NCBI GenBank assembly: GCA_017938695.1
Contig: JAGBBA010000052.1
Span: 1 to 55,121 of the forward strand
Direction: 5' to 3'
Origin: Clostridia bacterium
Lineage (GTDB): Bacteria; Bacillota; Clostridia; Christensenellales; Aristaeellaceae
DNA: 55,121 bases
The notes under the pieces are model-generated. The model saw only the letters and a list, made by a program, of their open reading frames with translations. It searched no databases and was not told the DNA's origin. Below are positions 44,407 to 52,975 of the stretch, piece after piece (position 1 is the first letter of the stretch; each line of letters starts with the position of its first letter). The translations under genes were made by a program, and so were the position numbers.

Positions 44407-45336
44407 ATGAAGCGTCTTTTGCCCCTCTTGCTGATGTTGATGCTGATGCTGTTTGCTTCCGCCGCGCTGGCTACCCCTGTGCCCCTGAGCGACATGAGCC
44501 AGCTGCCCGAAACCAACGACGAGGGCTTTTTGCCTGAGGGCAACGATCCCGTGTATTACAAGGATCACACCGGCGGCTACTGGTTCTACCTGGATTCTAC
44601 CCTGCGCCTGGAAATCACCCGCACCCAGACCACCAAGCCGCTTCTGACCTACTACACAGCGGATATTATGCTGGCCAAGGGCACCTCCATGTACACCATC
44701 ACCTATAACCCCGAGCGGCCCGGCCGCACCAACGGTCTGCCCCAGACCATGGCCCTAAACAACAACGTGGTCTATGCCCAGAGCGGCGATTTTTACTCCT
44801 ACCGCGTCAGCAACGACCGCTATCCCGGCAACATCGTCCGCGACGGCAAGGTGCTGTATAACAAGAGCTACTCCAAGCTCATCGACGCCATCCCCAACCT
44901 GGCCACCATCGGCTTCTTCCCCTCCGGCAAGGCGGAAGTGAACGAGGCCTTCGAGATGTCCGCCAAGGAGTATGTGGAGCGCGGTGCCACCACCGTGCTG
45001 GCCTTTGGCCCCATCCTGATCCGCGACGGCGAGCTGACCGACGTGGACAAGGATGAGTACAACCACACCGAGCCCCGCAGCTGCTTCGGCATTGTGGAGC
45101 CCAACCACTTTGTGGGCCTGCTGGTAGAGGGCCGCAAGAACCACTCCGACGGTGCCGACCTGACCACCTGCGCCCAGATCCTTTACGACATGGGCTGCAT
45201 GGAGGCCATCAACCTGGACGGCGGCAACACCGCTGCCATGCTCTTTATGGGCGAGAGTGTCCAGCTGGCCAACAACGGCGGCGTGGATGTGAACGACCGC
45301 GCCATCCCCGATATTCTGTGCGCAGGCACTTATTAA
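44407..45336 (+). CDS. secreted phosphodiester glycosidase (NAGPA) family protein
   Basis: 309 residues with a signal peptide (1-22, ends SAALA). The C-terminal half carries the NAGPA/DUF2233 pattern: LAFGPILIRDGE, GLLVEGRKNHSDGADLTTCA and INLDGGNTAAMLF. Family members cleave phosphodiester-linked sugars, and bacterial ones are linked to exopolysaccharide or envelope glycans. AAGGAGG precedes ATG 44407. The threonine aldolase gene follows by 15 bases. Confidence 0.85.
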   Translation: MKRLLPLLLMLMLMLFASAALATPVPLSDMSQLPETNDEGFLPEGNDPVYYKDHTGGYWFYLDSTLRLEITRTQTTKPLLTYYTADIMLAKGTSMYTITYNPERPGRTNGLPQTMALNNNVVYAQSGDFYSYRVSNDRYPGNIVRDGKVLYNKSYSKLIDAIPNLATIGFFPSGKAEVNEAFEMSAKEYVERGATTVLAFGPILIRDGELTDVDKDEYNHTEPRSCFGIVEPNHFVGLLVEGRKNHSDGADLTTCAQILYDMGCMEAINLDGGNTAAMLFMGESVQLANNGGVDVNDRAIPDILCAGTY

Positions 45337-45351
45337 GAAAGGACGATACCG

Positions 45352-46377
45352 ATGATCCGTTTCAACTGCGATTATCTGGAGGGCTGCCACCCAGCGATCC
45401 TCCAAAAGCTCACCGAAACCAACCTGGAGCAGACCGTAGGCTACGGCCTGGACCCCTATTGCGAGCAGGCCGCCGGAATGATCCGCGAAACCTTCTCCTG
45501 CCCCGATGCTGCCGTGCACTTCCTGGTGGGCGGCACCCAGGCCAACACCACCGTTATCGCCGCTGCCCTGCGCCCCTACGAGGGCGTGCTCTGCGCCGAA
45601 ACCGGCCACATCAACGTGCATGAAACCGGTGCGATTGAATCCTCCGGCCACAAGTGCCTGGCCCTGCCACCTCACAACGGCCTGATCACCGCCGCGCAGG
45701 TGGCTGCCGCCGTGGCCGCCCAGGGCGATGACGAGCACATCGTTAAGCCCGGCATGGTGTACATCAGCATGTCTACGGAACTGGGCACCCTCTACACCCT
45801 GGATGAGCTGAAGGAGCTTTACCACACCTGCCAGCAGCTGGGCCTGTACCTGTTCATCGACGGTGCCCGTTTGGGCTATGCCCTGGCTGCCCCTGCCTGC
45901 AACATCACCCCTGCCGATATCGCCAAATACTGCGACGTTTTCACCGTGGGCGGCACCAAGGTGGGTGCGCTTTTCGGCGAAGCTGTGGTGATCAACCATC
46001 CCGAGCTGAACCGCAACTTCCGCTACATGATCAAGCAGCGGGGCGGCATGCTGGCCAAGGGCCGTCTGCTGGGCGTGCAGTTCTGTGCGCTGATGGAAAA
46101 CGGCCTGTACTTCACCATTGCCGAAAAGGCCGTTCAGCAGGCCCTGCGCATCCGTGAAGCCCTGCGCAGCAAGAACATCCCCCTGTTCATCGACTCCCCC
46201 ACCAACCAGCAGTTCCCCGTGTTCACCAAGGCACAAATCGCTGCACTGTCCCAGCAGTTCGACTTCGCCCTGTGGGAACCTGTAGACGACGAGCACGACG
46301 CCATGCGCATCTGCACTTCCTGGGCCACCACGGATGAAAATGTGGACACGCTGATTGCGGCGATTGAAAATCTATAA
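45352..46377 (+). CDS. low-specificity L-threonine aldolase family protein
   Basis: 341 residues; PLP-dependent splitting of threonine to glycine and acetaldehyde. The PLP lysine is in TVGGTKVGALF; LFIDGARLGYAL holds the cofactor aspartate and ETGHINVHETGAIE the substrate loop. AAAGGACG precedes the start. It is coupled to the glycosidase gene in position, with no obvious metabolic tie. Confidence 0.9.
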   Translation: MIRFNCDYLEGCHPAILQKLTETNLEQTVGYGLDPYCEQAAGMIRETFSCPDAAVHFLVGGTQANTTVIAAALRPYEGVLCAETGHINVHETGAIESSGHKCLALPPHNGLITAAQVAAAVAAQGDDEHIVKPGMVYISMSTELGTLYTLDELKELYHTCQQLGLYLFIDGARLGYALAAPACNITPADIAKYCDVFTVGGTKVGALFGEAVVINHPELNRNFRYMIKQRGGMLAKGRLLGVQFCALMENGLYFTIAEKAVQQALRIREALRSKNIPLFIDSPTNQQFPVFTKAQIAALSQQFDFALWEPVDDEHDAMRICTSWATTDENVDTLIAAIENL

Positions 46378-46404
46378 CATAAGCACCCAAAGGAGGCTGG
46401 ATAT

Positions 46405-47388
46405 TTGAAGAAATTTCTCGAACAAGCAAAGGCACTGTACTCACTGGATGACTGCGAGTTTCAGCCAGCTGCCGGTCACGAAGGCGGCCGCAATCTGGTC
46501 TTTATCGGCACAGTGAAAGGAGAGCAAAAGTATGTTCTCCGCGCATCCGTGCTAAGTGACCGAACGGAAACAGATTATCTTGCCGAGACGGAGTTTGTCC
46601 GCCACCTCGCCCAGCACGGCGCGCCCGTAGCAGACGTGCTTCCATCCATCCAGGGCAATCTGGTGGAGCGTGTTGGCCAAGCTTACGTCAGCCTGTTTGC
46701 TTATGCCAAAGGTATGCTCATTTCCGATAACGGTTACCGCTATCGTGAAGGAGCACCCCTGGAGGAATACTTTTTCAATACCGGCAAAGCTCTTGGTGCC
46801 ATTCACCGGCTATCCAAAACATTTGTCCCTGCCCATCGCCGCAGGCAATACTTCGATAAGTACAACATGACCTATATCGATCGGCTGATCCCCGATGATT
46901 ACTCCGCACTCAAATCAGCCATTGCACACCGGCTGGAAGACTTCCACACCTTGCCCACGGATGCCGGCAGCTACGGCCTTGTTCACTTCGATTTCAGCGA
47001 TGGCAATTACCATATTGACATGCATAGCGGCAAGATCACTGCCTTTGATTTTGACAACTGCATGTACTGCTGGTACATGTTTGATCTGGCCAACCTGTGG
47101 ATTCACGGTGAGGGCTGGTGCCGTTTTGCGCCTGACGGGGCTAAACGCATGGCCTATATGGATCACTATTTCGAAACCATTCTCCAGGGATACCGCAGTG
47201 AAACCGATGTCCCGGATTCCTTGCTGGCGCAGTTACCCTTGTTCATCGACATGGTTCTGATTGAAAACGTGATCGACGAATTCGAATGCTGCGCACGGGA
47301 AGGAGAAGAGCTTGACTACGAGGACATCGAAGATGCCGCCGAATGTTTGATCAGCCGTATTCCCTACGCCGGTATAGGGCAGGATTGA
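46405..47388 (+). CDS. phosphotransferase (APH/choline kinase-like fold)
   Basis: 327 residues. The kinase-like marks are YVLRASV (ATP lysine position), the catalytic loop GLVHFDFSDGNYHID, with D and N, and ITAFDFDNC with the metal aspartate. FDLANLW follows as in the APH/HSK family. It opens with TTG at 46405 with AAAGGAGG upstream. Acceptor unknown: antibiotic, homoserine, choline or sugar are all possible. Codon use is less GC-rich than its neighbours, so recent transfer is possible. Confidence 0.8.
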   Translation: MKKFLEQAKALYSLDDCEFQPAAGHEGGRNLVFIGTVKGEQKYVLRASVLSDRTETDYLAETEFVRHLAQHGAPVADVLPSIQGNLVERVGQAYVSLFAYAKGMLISDNGYRYREGAPLEEYFFNTGKALGAIHRLSKTFVPAHRRRQYFDKYNMTYIDRLIPDDYSALKSAIAHRLEDFHTLPTDAGSYGLVHFDFSDGNYHIDMHSGKITAFDFDNCMYCWYMFDLANLWIHGEGWCRFAPDGAKRMAYMDHYFETILQGYRSETDVPDSLLAQLPLFIDMVLIENVIDEFECCAREGEELDYEDIEDAAECLISRIPYAGIGQD

Positions 47389-47400
47389 TTTCAGCAATAC

Positions 47401-47449
47401 AAAACGCCTCCGCATGACAATTCATCACGCGGAGGCGTTTTAGTTTTGC
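47401..47449. terminator. bidirectional terminator
   Basis: 13-bp stem AAAACGCCTCCGC / GCGGAGGCGTTTT (47401-47413 with 47429-47441), then AGTTTT. Shared by two convergent genes. Confidence 0.9.
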
Positions 47450-47451
47450 TC

Positions 47452-47898
47452 TTACTCGTCCTCGCCTTCCTCAAGCTCGGGGAAAACGGGCTTGCCGCAG
47501 GCAGGGCAGAGGTAGTCTTCGTCGAAGTCCACGTCGGAGGCGCGGAACTCGATCTCGTGACCGCAGGAGGGGCAGGCGTAGGAGATCAGCTCATCGTCGT
47601 CCTCGTCCTCGCAGTCGCAGCAATCGCAGTCGTCATCCTCGCAATCGCAGCAGTGGCAGTCGTCGTCCTCATCGTCGCCGAAGAGGGTTTCTTCCAGGTC
47701 GGCCAGATCGTCGTCAATGGACTCCACGTACTCGTTCAGCTCTTCATGAGCCTCGTTCATGGCTTCCATTTCGGCGGTGATATCGCTGATCATGTCCAGC
47801 ACTTCCAGCAGAAGCTTGTTGGAGTCCTTCTCCATGTTGAGCTTCATGCCAGCGGCCAGGCCCTTCAAATAGCTTGCCTTGTCAGTCAGTTTGCTCAT
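47452..47898 (-). CDS. CD1247-type protein with Cys/Asp-rich stretch and zinc ribbon
   Basis: 148 residues. The N-terminal helical part (MSKLTDKASYLKGLAAGMKL to about residue 70) is the CD1247 N-terminal domain. Residues about 80-97 are almost only Cys and Asp/Glu (CHCCDCEDDDCDCCDCED), then a zinc-ribbon-like pair, CPSC and CPAC. The cysteine stretch looks able to bind metal ions. Role unknown. AGGAGG precedes the start. Confidence 0.85.
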   Translation of the reverse strand: MSKLTDKASYLKGLAAGMKLNMEKDSNKLLLEVLDMISDITAEMEAMNEAHEELNEYVESIDDDLADLEETLFGDDEDDDCHCCDCEDDDCDCCDCEDEDDDELISYACPSCGHEIEFRASDVDFDEDYLCPACGKPVFPELEEGEDE

Positions 47899-47944
47899 GG
47901 TTTTTCCTCCTGAAATATCATTTCAGATCATTGAGCAAAGGTTT

Positions 47945-47988
47945 CGCGTCTGCGGACGCGACCAAAGGGCTTTCCGATCGCCCTTTGG
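47945..47988. repeat. array G: two hairpins
   Basis: CGCGTC/GACGCG (47945-47960) and CCAAAGGGC/GCCCTTTGG with a 9-base loop (47962-47988), between the efp and CD1247 genes. Confidence 0.75.
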
Positions 47989-48011
47989 AAACCTTCGGGG
48001 CGAATGCTTAA

Positions 48012-48569
48012 TTAGGCACGCTCCATATATTCACCACTACGGGTGTCGATACGGATCATATCGCCGGTGTTGATGAACAGCGGCACCTGCAGGCTGTAGC
48101 CGGTCTCCAGGGTGGCGGGCTTATAGGTGTTGGAAGCGGTGTCGCCCTTGAAGCCGGGCTCGGTGTCAGTCACCTGCAGCACCACGAAGTTGGGAGCTTC
48201 CACAGAGAAGGGAGAGCCCTTGAAGAAGCGCATGGTCACGTTGGTGCCTTCCTTCACGAAGGGGATGGAATCCTCCACCTTGTCGGCAGACAGGGGGATC
48301 TGGTCGTAGGTTTCCACGTCCATGAAGTAGTACAGGTCGCCGTCGTTGTAAACGTACTGCATTTCCTTGGTCTCGATGATGGCCTTGGGCATCTTGTCGG
48401 TGGGGTTGAAGGAGCGTTCCACCACAGCACCGGTCATCACGTTCTTGATCTTGGTGCGGACGAAAGCGGCACCCTTGCCGGGCTTCACGTGCTGGAAGTC
48501 AACGATGTTCCACACGCCGCCATCCCATTCAACAGTAATACCCTTTTTGAAATCGCCAGCAGTAATCAT
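48012..48569 (-). CDS. efp: elongation factor P
   Basis: 185 residues; relieves ribosome stalling at proline runs. The tip loop [12 protein letters not shown] holds the lysine (about K32) that can be modified; [10 protein letters not shown] and the C-terminal [14 protein letters not shown] are family signatures. It lies next to pepP, as in Bacillus. GGAGG precedes the start. Confidence 0.97.
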   Translation of the reverse strand: MITAGDFKKGITVEWDGGVWNIVDFQHVKPGKGAAFVRTKIKNVMTGAVVERSFNPTDKMPKAIIETKEMQYVYNDGDLYYFMDVETYDQIPLSADKVEDSIPFVKEGTNVTMRFFKGSPFSVEAPNFVVLQVTDTEPGFKGDTASNTYKPATLETGYSLQVPLFINTGDMIRIDTRSGEYMERA

Positions 48570-48634
48570 GATTCATTCCTCCATCTATTTCTTTTGATTT
48601 GTTTAGCGGATTTATTGAAAGCCCGTCGGGCAGA

Positions 48635-48647
48635 CAACCATTGGTTG
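48635..48647. other. 13-bp palindrome between pepP and efp
   Basis: CAACCATTGGTTG, in the 83-base gap. It may be an operator; no other evidence. Confidence 0.3.
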
Positions 48648-48652
48648 AACCT

Positions 48653-49726
48653 TTACAGGATGATCAGTTCCTTGGGAGCGGTGGTCAGGGGTTCGGAGCC
48701 GGTTTCAGTCACCAGGCAGGTGTTCTCGATACGCACGCCGCCCACACCGGGCAGGTACACACCAGGCTCCACAGTGATCACCACGCCAGCCTCCAGCGTT
48801 TCGTGGCACAGCTGGGACAGACGGGGATTTTCGTGAATGTCGATGCCCACGGCGTGGCCCAAACCATGGCCAAAGCGGCCGGCATAGCCCTGCGCGTCGA
48901 TATAATCGCGGGCCAGCTTGTCGATCTCGAAGCAGTTCTTGCCCGCAGCCAGGGCTTCCTCGCAGATGGTCTGCGCATGGAGCACCGTGTCGTAAACCCG
49001 GCGCATCTCCGCGGTGGGCTCGCCCAGGGCAACGGTACGGGTCATATCGGAGCAGTAGCCGTCCACCTTCGCGCCGTAGTCCATGGTGATCATGTCGCCC
49101 TTGTGCAGCTTGCGGTTGCCGGGGATGGCATGGGGCAGGCTGCCGTTCTCGCCGGAAGCAATAATGGTGGAGAACGCATTGCGCTGGGCACCCAGCTTCA
49201 GCATGGTGAAATCCAGCTCGATTTGAAGATCCTTCTCCGTCATGCCCTCTTTGATCTGGGGCAGGATGGCGTCGAAGGCCTTGCTGGTGATGGCGGCCGC
49301 GCGGCGCATGGCCTTGATCTCAGCAGGGGTCTTGATCTCACGGAGCTTCTCCGGCACCTTGTTCAGGGGGATGTAGCTCATGGCATCGCCCACAGCGGCA
49401 CGCAGAGCCTCAAAGCTGCGCACGGTCAGGTAGTCATCCTCATAGCGGAGGGTTTCCACCTTGTCCTCTTCGCAGATTCTGGCGACCCACTGGCTGTGGG
49501 TAAGACCCTTGTCGGTCATCACCACATCGAAGCCGGGGGCCTGCTGTTCGGCCTGCTCGGTATAGCGGAAGTCGGTGATGATCACCCGGCGGGTACCGGA
49601 GATCAGCACGCAGCCCTCGCCAGTGTACCCCTGGGTGAGGTAGAACATGTTGGAAGGATTGTGCACCACCACCGCGTTTTGCGCGGTGAGGCCCAGCTTA
49701 TCCACCAGCTTTTCGAAAGCTGTCAA
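48653..49726 (-). CDS. pepP: Xaa-Pro aminopeptidase (M24 family)
   Basis: 357 residues; removes the first residue before proline. The creatinase-like N-terminal domain runs to about 130, then the pita-bread domain with metal ligands D216 (TMDYGA), D227 (CSDMTRT), H287 (FGHGLGH), E320 (VEPGVYL) and E334 (RIENT). It begins with TTG at 49726; GGAAAGG lies about 12 bases before, so the start is not firm. efp follows 83 bases on. Confidence 0.92.
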   Translation of the reverse strand: MTAFEKLVDKLGLTAQNAVVVHNPSNMFYLTQGYTGEGCVLISGTRRVIITDFRYTEQAEQQAPGFDVVMTDKGLTHSQWVARICEEDKVETLRYEDDYLTVRSFEALRAAVGDAMSYIPLNKVPEKLREIKTPAEIKAMRRAAAITSKAFDAILPQIKEGMTEKDLQIELDFTMLKLGAQRNAFSTIIASGENGSLPHAIPGNRKLHKGDMITMDYGAKVDGYCSDMTRTVALGEPTAEMRRVYDTVLHAQTICEEALAAGKNCFEIDKLARDYIDAQGYAGRFGHGLGHAVGIDIHENPRLSQLCHETLEAGVVITVEPGVYLPGVGGVRIENTCLVTETGSEPLTTAPKELIIL

Positions 49727-49883
49727 AATCGTTCACTGCCTTTCCCGGATTGTCCAGCTTGTCGAAGCGCAGACATATCCACCGGATAGTATACCACAAA
49801 ACCCTGCTAAAGAAAAGGTTTTTTTATCAAAACGGGCATAATCGCCCTGAAATGCCCCCTTGAAAAAACTTCCCAGCAAGGGC

Positions 49884-49912
49884 TGGACAAATGCACTGAA
49901 CTTTGCTATAAT
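49884..49912 (+). promoter_or_regulatory. promoter of tRNA-Thr/tRNA-Pro
   Basis: TGGACA (49884-49889), 17-bp spacer, perfect TATAAT (49907-49912), 17 bases before tRNA-Thr. Confidence 0.8.
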
Positions 49913-49929
49913 ATCATGTGCTGGTTTAT

Positions 49930-50005
49930 GCCGATATAGCTCAGTCGGTAGAGCGACTGATTCGTAATCAGTAGGCCAGGGGTTCAAGTCCCCTTATCGG
50001 CTCCA
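49930..50005 (+). tRNA. tRNA-Thr (anticodon CGT)
   Basis: Acceptor GCCGATA / TATCGGC, anticodon loop TTCGTAA, T-arm GGTTCAAGTCC, encoded CCA (50003-50005). 76 bases. Confidence 0.96.
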
Positions 50006-50016
50006 GCTTTTTTTGC

Positions 50017-50093
50017 CGAGGTGTAGCGCAGTTTGGTAGCGCGTTTGGTTCGGGACCAAAAGGCCGCGGGTTCGAATCCCGCCACTTCGACCA
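50017..50093 (+). tRNA. tRNA-Pro (anticodon CGG)
   Basis: Acceptor CGAGGTG / CACTTCG (one G-U), anticodon loop TTCGGGA, T-arm GGTTCGAATCC, encoded CCA. The C1-G72 pair is usual for bacterial proline tRNA. Its 3' half adjoins the accessory module. Confidence 0.96.
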
Positions 50094-50098
50094 GATGG

Positions 50099-50139
50099 AC
50101 AGCAGCTTGGTTTTTCGCCAAGCTGCTGTTTTTTCTTTA
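50099..50139 (+). terminator. tRNA operon terminator
   Basis: 12-bp stem ACAGCAGCTTGG / CCAAGCTGCTGT with a 7-base loop, then T6CT3. Confidence 0.92.
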
Positions 50140-50332
50140 TCTTGATGCCGGAAAGCCTTGAAAATCGGCAATTTTGCAAGGCGTGGTGAAGGTCTGGCGC
50201 GGCATATCTTTGTTTTGCCCCTGAAACAGGCGGCTGCTGTTTCTCGTTTTTCTCGTATATTGATTTTCCCGTTTGTGGTAAAAATGTGGTAGTAGGTGCG
50301 GTTTCTGTGGTAATCGCATTATCGAATTGAAA
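50140..50332. other. gene-free stretch at the tRNA/accessory boundary
   Basis: No convincing gene on either strand. The minus-strand frame here only reads through the tRNAs. GTGGTA words recur (50274-50312). It is a likely place for an attachment site, but none can be shown without the other junction. Confidence 0.4.
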
Positions 50333-50388
50333 AAACGTCCCCACGCAATTCGCCATAGATTTGCGCGTGAGGACGTTTTGCTCTTTTC
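50333..50388. terminator. terminator-like hairpin at the module edge
   Basis: AAAACGTCC and CACGC pair with GCGTG and GGACGTTTT (50333-50347 with 50366-50380, one mismatch), 18-base loop. The plus strand continues GCTCTTTT; the minus strand has As that read as T. It probably ends the minus-strand accessory transcript. Confidence 0.7.
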
Positions 50389-50470
50389 GTGGGAATTTGG
50401 TCGGGTGGATATTCAGAAACGGCAGGAGGGGTGTTTAACCCTGTTTAACGCCCATTCCCTGCGGAAGGTG

Positions 50471-50701
50471 TTACTCTATAGCCTCTTCGAGGCTGGCCAT
50501 GGCTTCCTCGATGCTCCCGTAGGCCATTTCGAGCGCGTCGATGGCCGTGTTCATCTGGATGCCGCGTTCTGAGTCCTGGAGGCTTTCAGGGAGGTTGTTG
50601 TAGGCATCCTGTTCTTCGTTCTGCAAAATCTCAATCTGATCCCTGAGTTCGTCCAGTTTGTTGTGAATGCTCTGGATGCTGGCCCTGCGCTTCTTATTCA
50701 T
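50471..50701 (-). CDS. small coiled-coil protein of the accessory module
   Basis: 76 residues, nearly all helical and charged (IQSIHNKLDELRDQIEILQN), with heptad-like spacing, ending EEAMASLEEAIE. AAGGAGG lies 9 bases before ATG 50701. It follows DUF932 by 82 bases. Such small coiled coils are common in phages and conjugative elements; function unknown. Confidence 0.7.
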   Translation of the reverse strand: MNKKRRASIQSIHNKLDELRDQIEILQNEEQDAYNNLPESLQDSERGIQMNTAIDALEMAYGSIEEAMASLEEAIE

Positions 50702-50783
50702 TGATAGTGCCTCCTTCGATAACTCTTCTTTATAGAAAGAGGGCGCTGCGCCGTCTGGTGCAGCGCCCGTGATCTGGTTTTGA

Positions 50784-51854
50784 TTATGCCGCAACCGCGT
50801 TCAGGCGATTCCACTTCTCGCGGCTCATGCCAAGGATGCTGTAGCCGACGCTTTCCATTTCGGTGGAGCGGTCGTAGCTTTCGACATCCTGAGCGGCGCG
50901 GGTGACTGCGTTCGCCAGCCCGTAGAGGCTGAACTCTCCGTCGCGGATGAGGTGGTCGAGGATGCCGCTGCCCTCTTTCTTCGTGAAGCCGTAGTCGGAG
51001 GAAGCCAGCTCAATCATCTGCGGAATATCGCTGGTGATGATCTTTGCGTCCTTCGCCTCGCGCATCATCTTGACGACCTTCTCGAATCGGGTCTGATCTA
51101 CGGCGGCGCGGACGGTGTCCTGAATCTTGAGCATGAGCGCCCGGTCGTCTGCTGCGAGGGTCGCGTTGGAGTAGAGGCTGTAATCTTCCCCAGCCTCATT
51201 GCCGCGACCGATGTGATAGCGGCGGGTGGCTGCGTCGTTGACGACCATGCCGTTCGAGCAAACGAGGCGGTAGACCAGCGGCTGGACTGCCATGCTGCCC
51301 ATGCCGACTTCGCTGTTGGTGATGATGATGCCGGACTGCACCACGTCGCCGGGGGTAACCTCCGTTTCGAGGCGCGGGTTGACAACCTTGATGTACATGC
51401 GTTCGTCGGTGACTTCGCAGCTCTCGATGCGAGCGTCTTGGATGTCGGCGATGATCGGCAGGACTGCCTCCGCGATCTCGTAGTTGTCGATGCGACGGTA
51501 GCGGTCGGAGAGGAAGGCGCGGGCGGTTCCGTCGAGGGTTCTCACCATGCGGGTGGACGGGTCGTGGCTGAACCAACTGTTCACATTGGCTGCCAGCAGT
51601 TCCGGGTTCTCCGCTCGCATCTTGTCGTAGTACTTCGCAGGGATACCGAGGGCGGCGCCGATCTGGCGATGAGCGATGTCGTTCACTCGCAGGATCGTGT
51701 TCATGTTCTGCTGCGGGTTCTGGAGGGTGATGCTCTGGCCGCCATCCATGCTATCCATGATGATGTTCCGGGTGTCGAGCAGGTAGTCGTGCTTCGCGTT
51801 GCGCTGACGGTCGAGTTCCTGAGCCAGTTCCATGAGAGTGCGTCCATACTTCAT
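50784..51854 (-). CDS. DUF932 (phage/plasmid-like) protein
   Basis: 356 residues. The pattern TRMVRTLDGTARAFLSDRYRRIDNYEI, PLVYRLVCSNGMV and the C-terminal NAVTRAAQDVESYDRS fit the DUF932 family found in phages, plasmids and integrative elements; its role is unknown. A GGAGGT ribosome site precedes the start. It is the largest intact gene of the module after the DUF4942 one. Confidence 0.85.
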   Translation of the reverse strand: MKYGRTLMELAQELDRQRNAKHDYLLDTRNIIMDSMDGGQSITLQNPQQNMNTILRVNDIAHRQIGAALGIPAKYYDKMRAENPELLAANVNSWFSHDPSTRMVRTLDGTARAFLSDRYRRIDNYEIAEAVLPIIADIQDARIESCEVTDERMYIKVVNPRLETEVTPGDVVQSGIIITNSEVGMGSMAVQPLVYRLVCSNGMVVNDAATRRYHIGRGNEAGEDYSLYSNATLAADDRALMLKIQDTVRAAVDQTRFEKVVKMMREAKDAKIITSDIPQMIELASSDYGFTKKEGSGILDHLIRDGEFSLYGLANAVTRAAQDVESYDRSTEMESVGYSILGMSREKWNRLNAVAA

Positions 51855-51899
51855 TGTGATGTACCTCCGTCTTTCTTTGGTTGATGTGGTGATGGATTA

Positions 51900-52205
51900 T
51901 CAGAGAACAAAGCCGTGGTAGTGGAGAGTGTCCTCAATGGCTTTGTAGGCTCGCTTGTTGGACATGTGGGTCTTTACCTTGAAGGGGCTTCCGCCGTGGC
52001 TGTTGTAGCTGACGGTGAGGGCTTCATCGTCGGGAGTGAAACGCGCCGTGACCGTGATGGCGGTCTTTACGGTTCCGTGCCAGACGGTCTCGACTTCCTT
52101 CTCGAAGGTCTTCTGAACGAGCTGGCCGTGGGCAGCGCATCCGTAAGGGTCGGCGATCGGGATGAATCCTTTCGCGGCGAGGGCTTCTTTCAGGTTGAAC
52201 TTCAT
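51900..52205 (-). CDS. hypothetical accessory protein
   Basis: 101 residues starting MKFNLKEALAAKGFIPIADP and ending YKAIEDTLHYHGFVL. A mixed, soluble composition; no motif recognised. Start 52205 is preferred to 52268 for the GAGAGG upstream. It lies between DUF932 and another small gene, all on the minus strand, so it is probably co-transcribed from the promoter at 52584-52612. Confidence 0.65.
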   Translation of the reverse strand: MKFNLKEALAAKGFIPIADPYGCAAHGQLVQKTFEKEVETVWHGTVKTAITVTARFTPDDEALTVSYNSHGGSPFKVKTHMSNKRAYKAIEDTLHYHGFVL

Positions 52206-52255
52206 CGTCTCATCCTCTCTACCGGGATATACCGCCCGGCCCGGTGTCGTGTTGG

Positions 52256-52546
52256 TTATGCGCTGCACTTAGTGCCGTTGAAGTAAACACCAACGCTGTC
52301 GCTTTCGTAAACATTGACTTCCCACTCGACGAGGTTGTTCTCGTACTTCTTCGCCTTGAAGGTGGTGGTAACAAAGAACTTCATCATTTTGCCGTGACCG
52401 TTGCTGGTTTCAACGACCTTGTCAAGCCTCCACTCGGCAACCTTGAAGCCCTTCAGGAATCGCTCCCAATCGCCGTAGGTTCCGGGGCTGCATTCGATGT
52501 CGTGCTTGATGTGCGCCTTGATCTGCTTTTCGAACATTTCCTTCAT
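52256..52546 (-). CDS. hypothetical accessory protein
   Basis: 96 residues (MKEMFEKQIKAHIKHDIECS to FNGTKCSA). A helical start is followed by alternating strands rich in Lys, Val and Thr. No family recognised. AAGGAGG lies 8 bases before the start. The first gene behind a fully consensus promoter. Confidence 0.7.
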   Translation of the reverse strand: MKEMFEKQIKAHIKHDIECSPGTYGDWERFLKGFKVAEWRLDKVVETSNGHGKMMKFFVTTTFKAKKYENNLVEWEVNVYESDSVGVYFNGTKCSA

Positions 52547-52583
52547 CGGTGGTTCCTCCTTGATTTGGTTTGATCTTGACTGT

Positions 52584-52612
52584 ATTATACTCTTTTAGAA
52601 TAGTATTGTCAA
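52584..52612 (-). promoter_or_regulatory. accessory promoter 1, with shared operator
   Basis: Minus strand perfect TTGACA (52612-52607), 17-bp spacer, perfect TATAAT (52589-52584). The spacer ATACTATTCTAAAAGAG closely matches that of promoter 2 at 52940-52968. Confidence 0.85.
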
Positions 52613-52638
52613 TAGTTAAAATGCGAAAAATCGAATTT

Positions 52639-52677
52639 TTTTATAAAAAAATCGAGAATACGCATCAGCGTATTCTC
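52639..52677 (-). terminator. terminator of the HTH gene
   Basis: 10-bp stem GAGAATACGC / GCGTATTCTC (52654-52663 with 52668-52677), then GATTTTTTT on the minus strand. Confidence 0.85.
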
Positions 52678-52695
52678 AAATGCCAGATTTGCGGC

Positions 52696-52914
52696 CTATT
52701 CTTTTGTGTTCGGTTCCCTTCTGGACGGTCTGCGAAGCCCGACGTATTTGCCGGATGTAACGCGGCCATCATTGTACGGCTCCGTCTCTTCGATGAACCA
52801 TTGGCGGCCGATTTTCTTTGCCGTCCGAAAGGTTCCGCGAGTGGCCTTCTGATATACGACTTGCGGATTCTTTCCAAGGCGTTCCGCATACTCTTTCAGC
52901 GGTATCATGCTCAA
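52696..52914 (-). CDS. excisionase-like helix-turn-helix protein
   Basis: 72 residues. IPLKEYAERLGKNPQVVYQK is a helix-turn-helix of the Xis/MerR-like type, followed by the wing AKKIGRQWFIEE. Such proteins direct excision or repress transcription in mobile elements. The start is TTG 52914 (AAAGGAGG 10 bases before) or ATG 52908. It has its own promoter (52940-52968) and terminator. It is the only regulator encoded in this part of the module. Confidence 0.75.
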   Translation of the reverse strand: MSMIPLKEYAERLGKNPQVVYQKATRGTFRTAKKIGRQWFIEETEPYNDGRVTSGKYVGLRRPSRREPNTKE

Positions 52915-52939
52915 GCGGCCCCAGCCTCCTTTCTGTGAT

Positions 52940-52968
52940 ATTTTACTATTTCAGAATATCATTGTCAA
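52940..52968 (-). promoter_or_regulatory. accessory promoter 2, with shared operator
   Basis: Minus strand perfect TTGACA (52968-52963), 17-bp spacer, TAAAAT (52945-52940). It matches promoter 1 at 24 of 29 positions. Confidence 0.85.
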
Positions 52969-52975
52969 GCGCGGC

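Noticed and set aside
48599-49789. 396-residue plus-strand frame opposite pepP
   Set aside because: Shadow of a well-supported M24 peptidase; the His/Gly/Val-rich composition is typical of antisense GC-rich frames.
49994-50356. 120-residue minus-strand frame across the tRNA-Pro region
   Set aside because: Contains the typical tRNA mistranslation GGIRTRGLLVPNQTRYQT; no ribosome site.
52570-52938. 122-residue plus-strand frame opposite the HTH gene
   Set aside because: Overlaps two promoters and a terminator on the other strand, and lacks a ribosome site.
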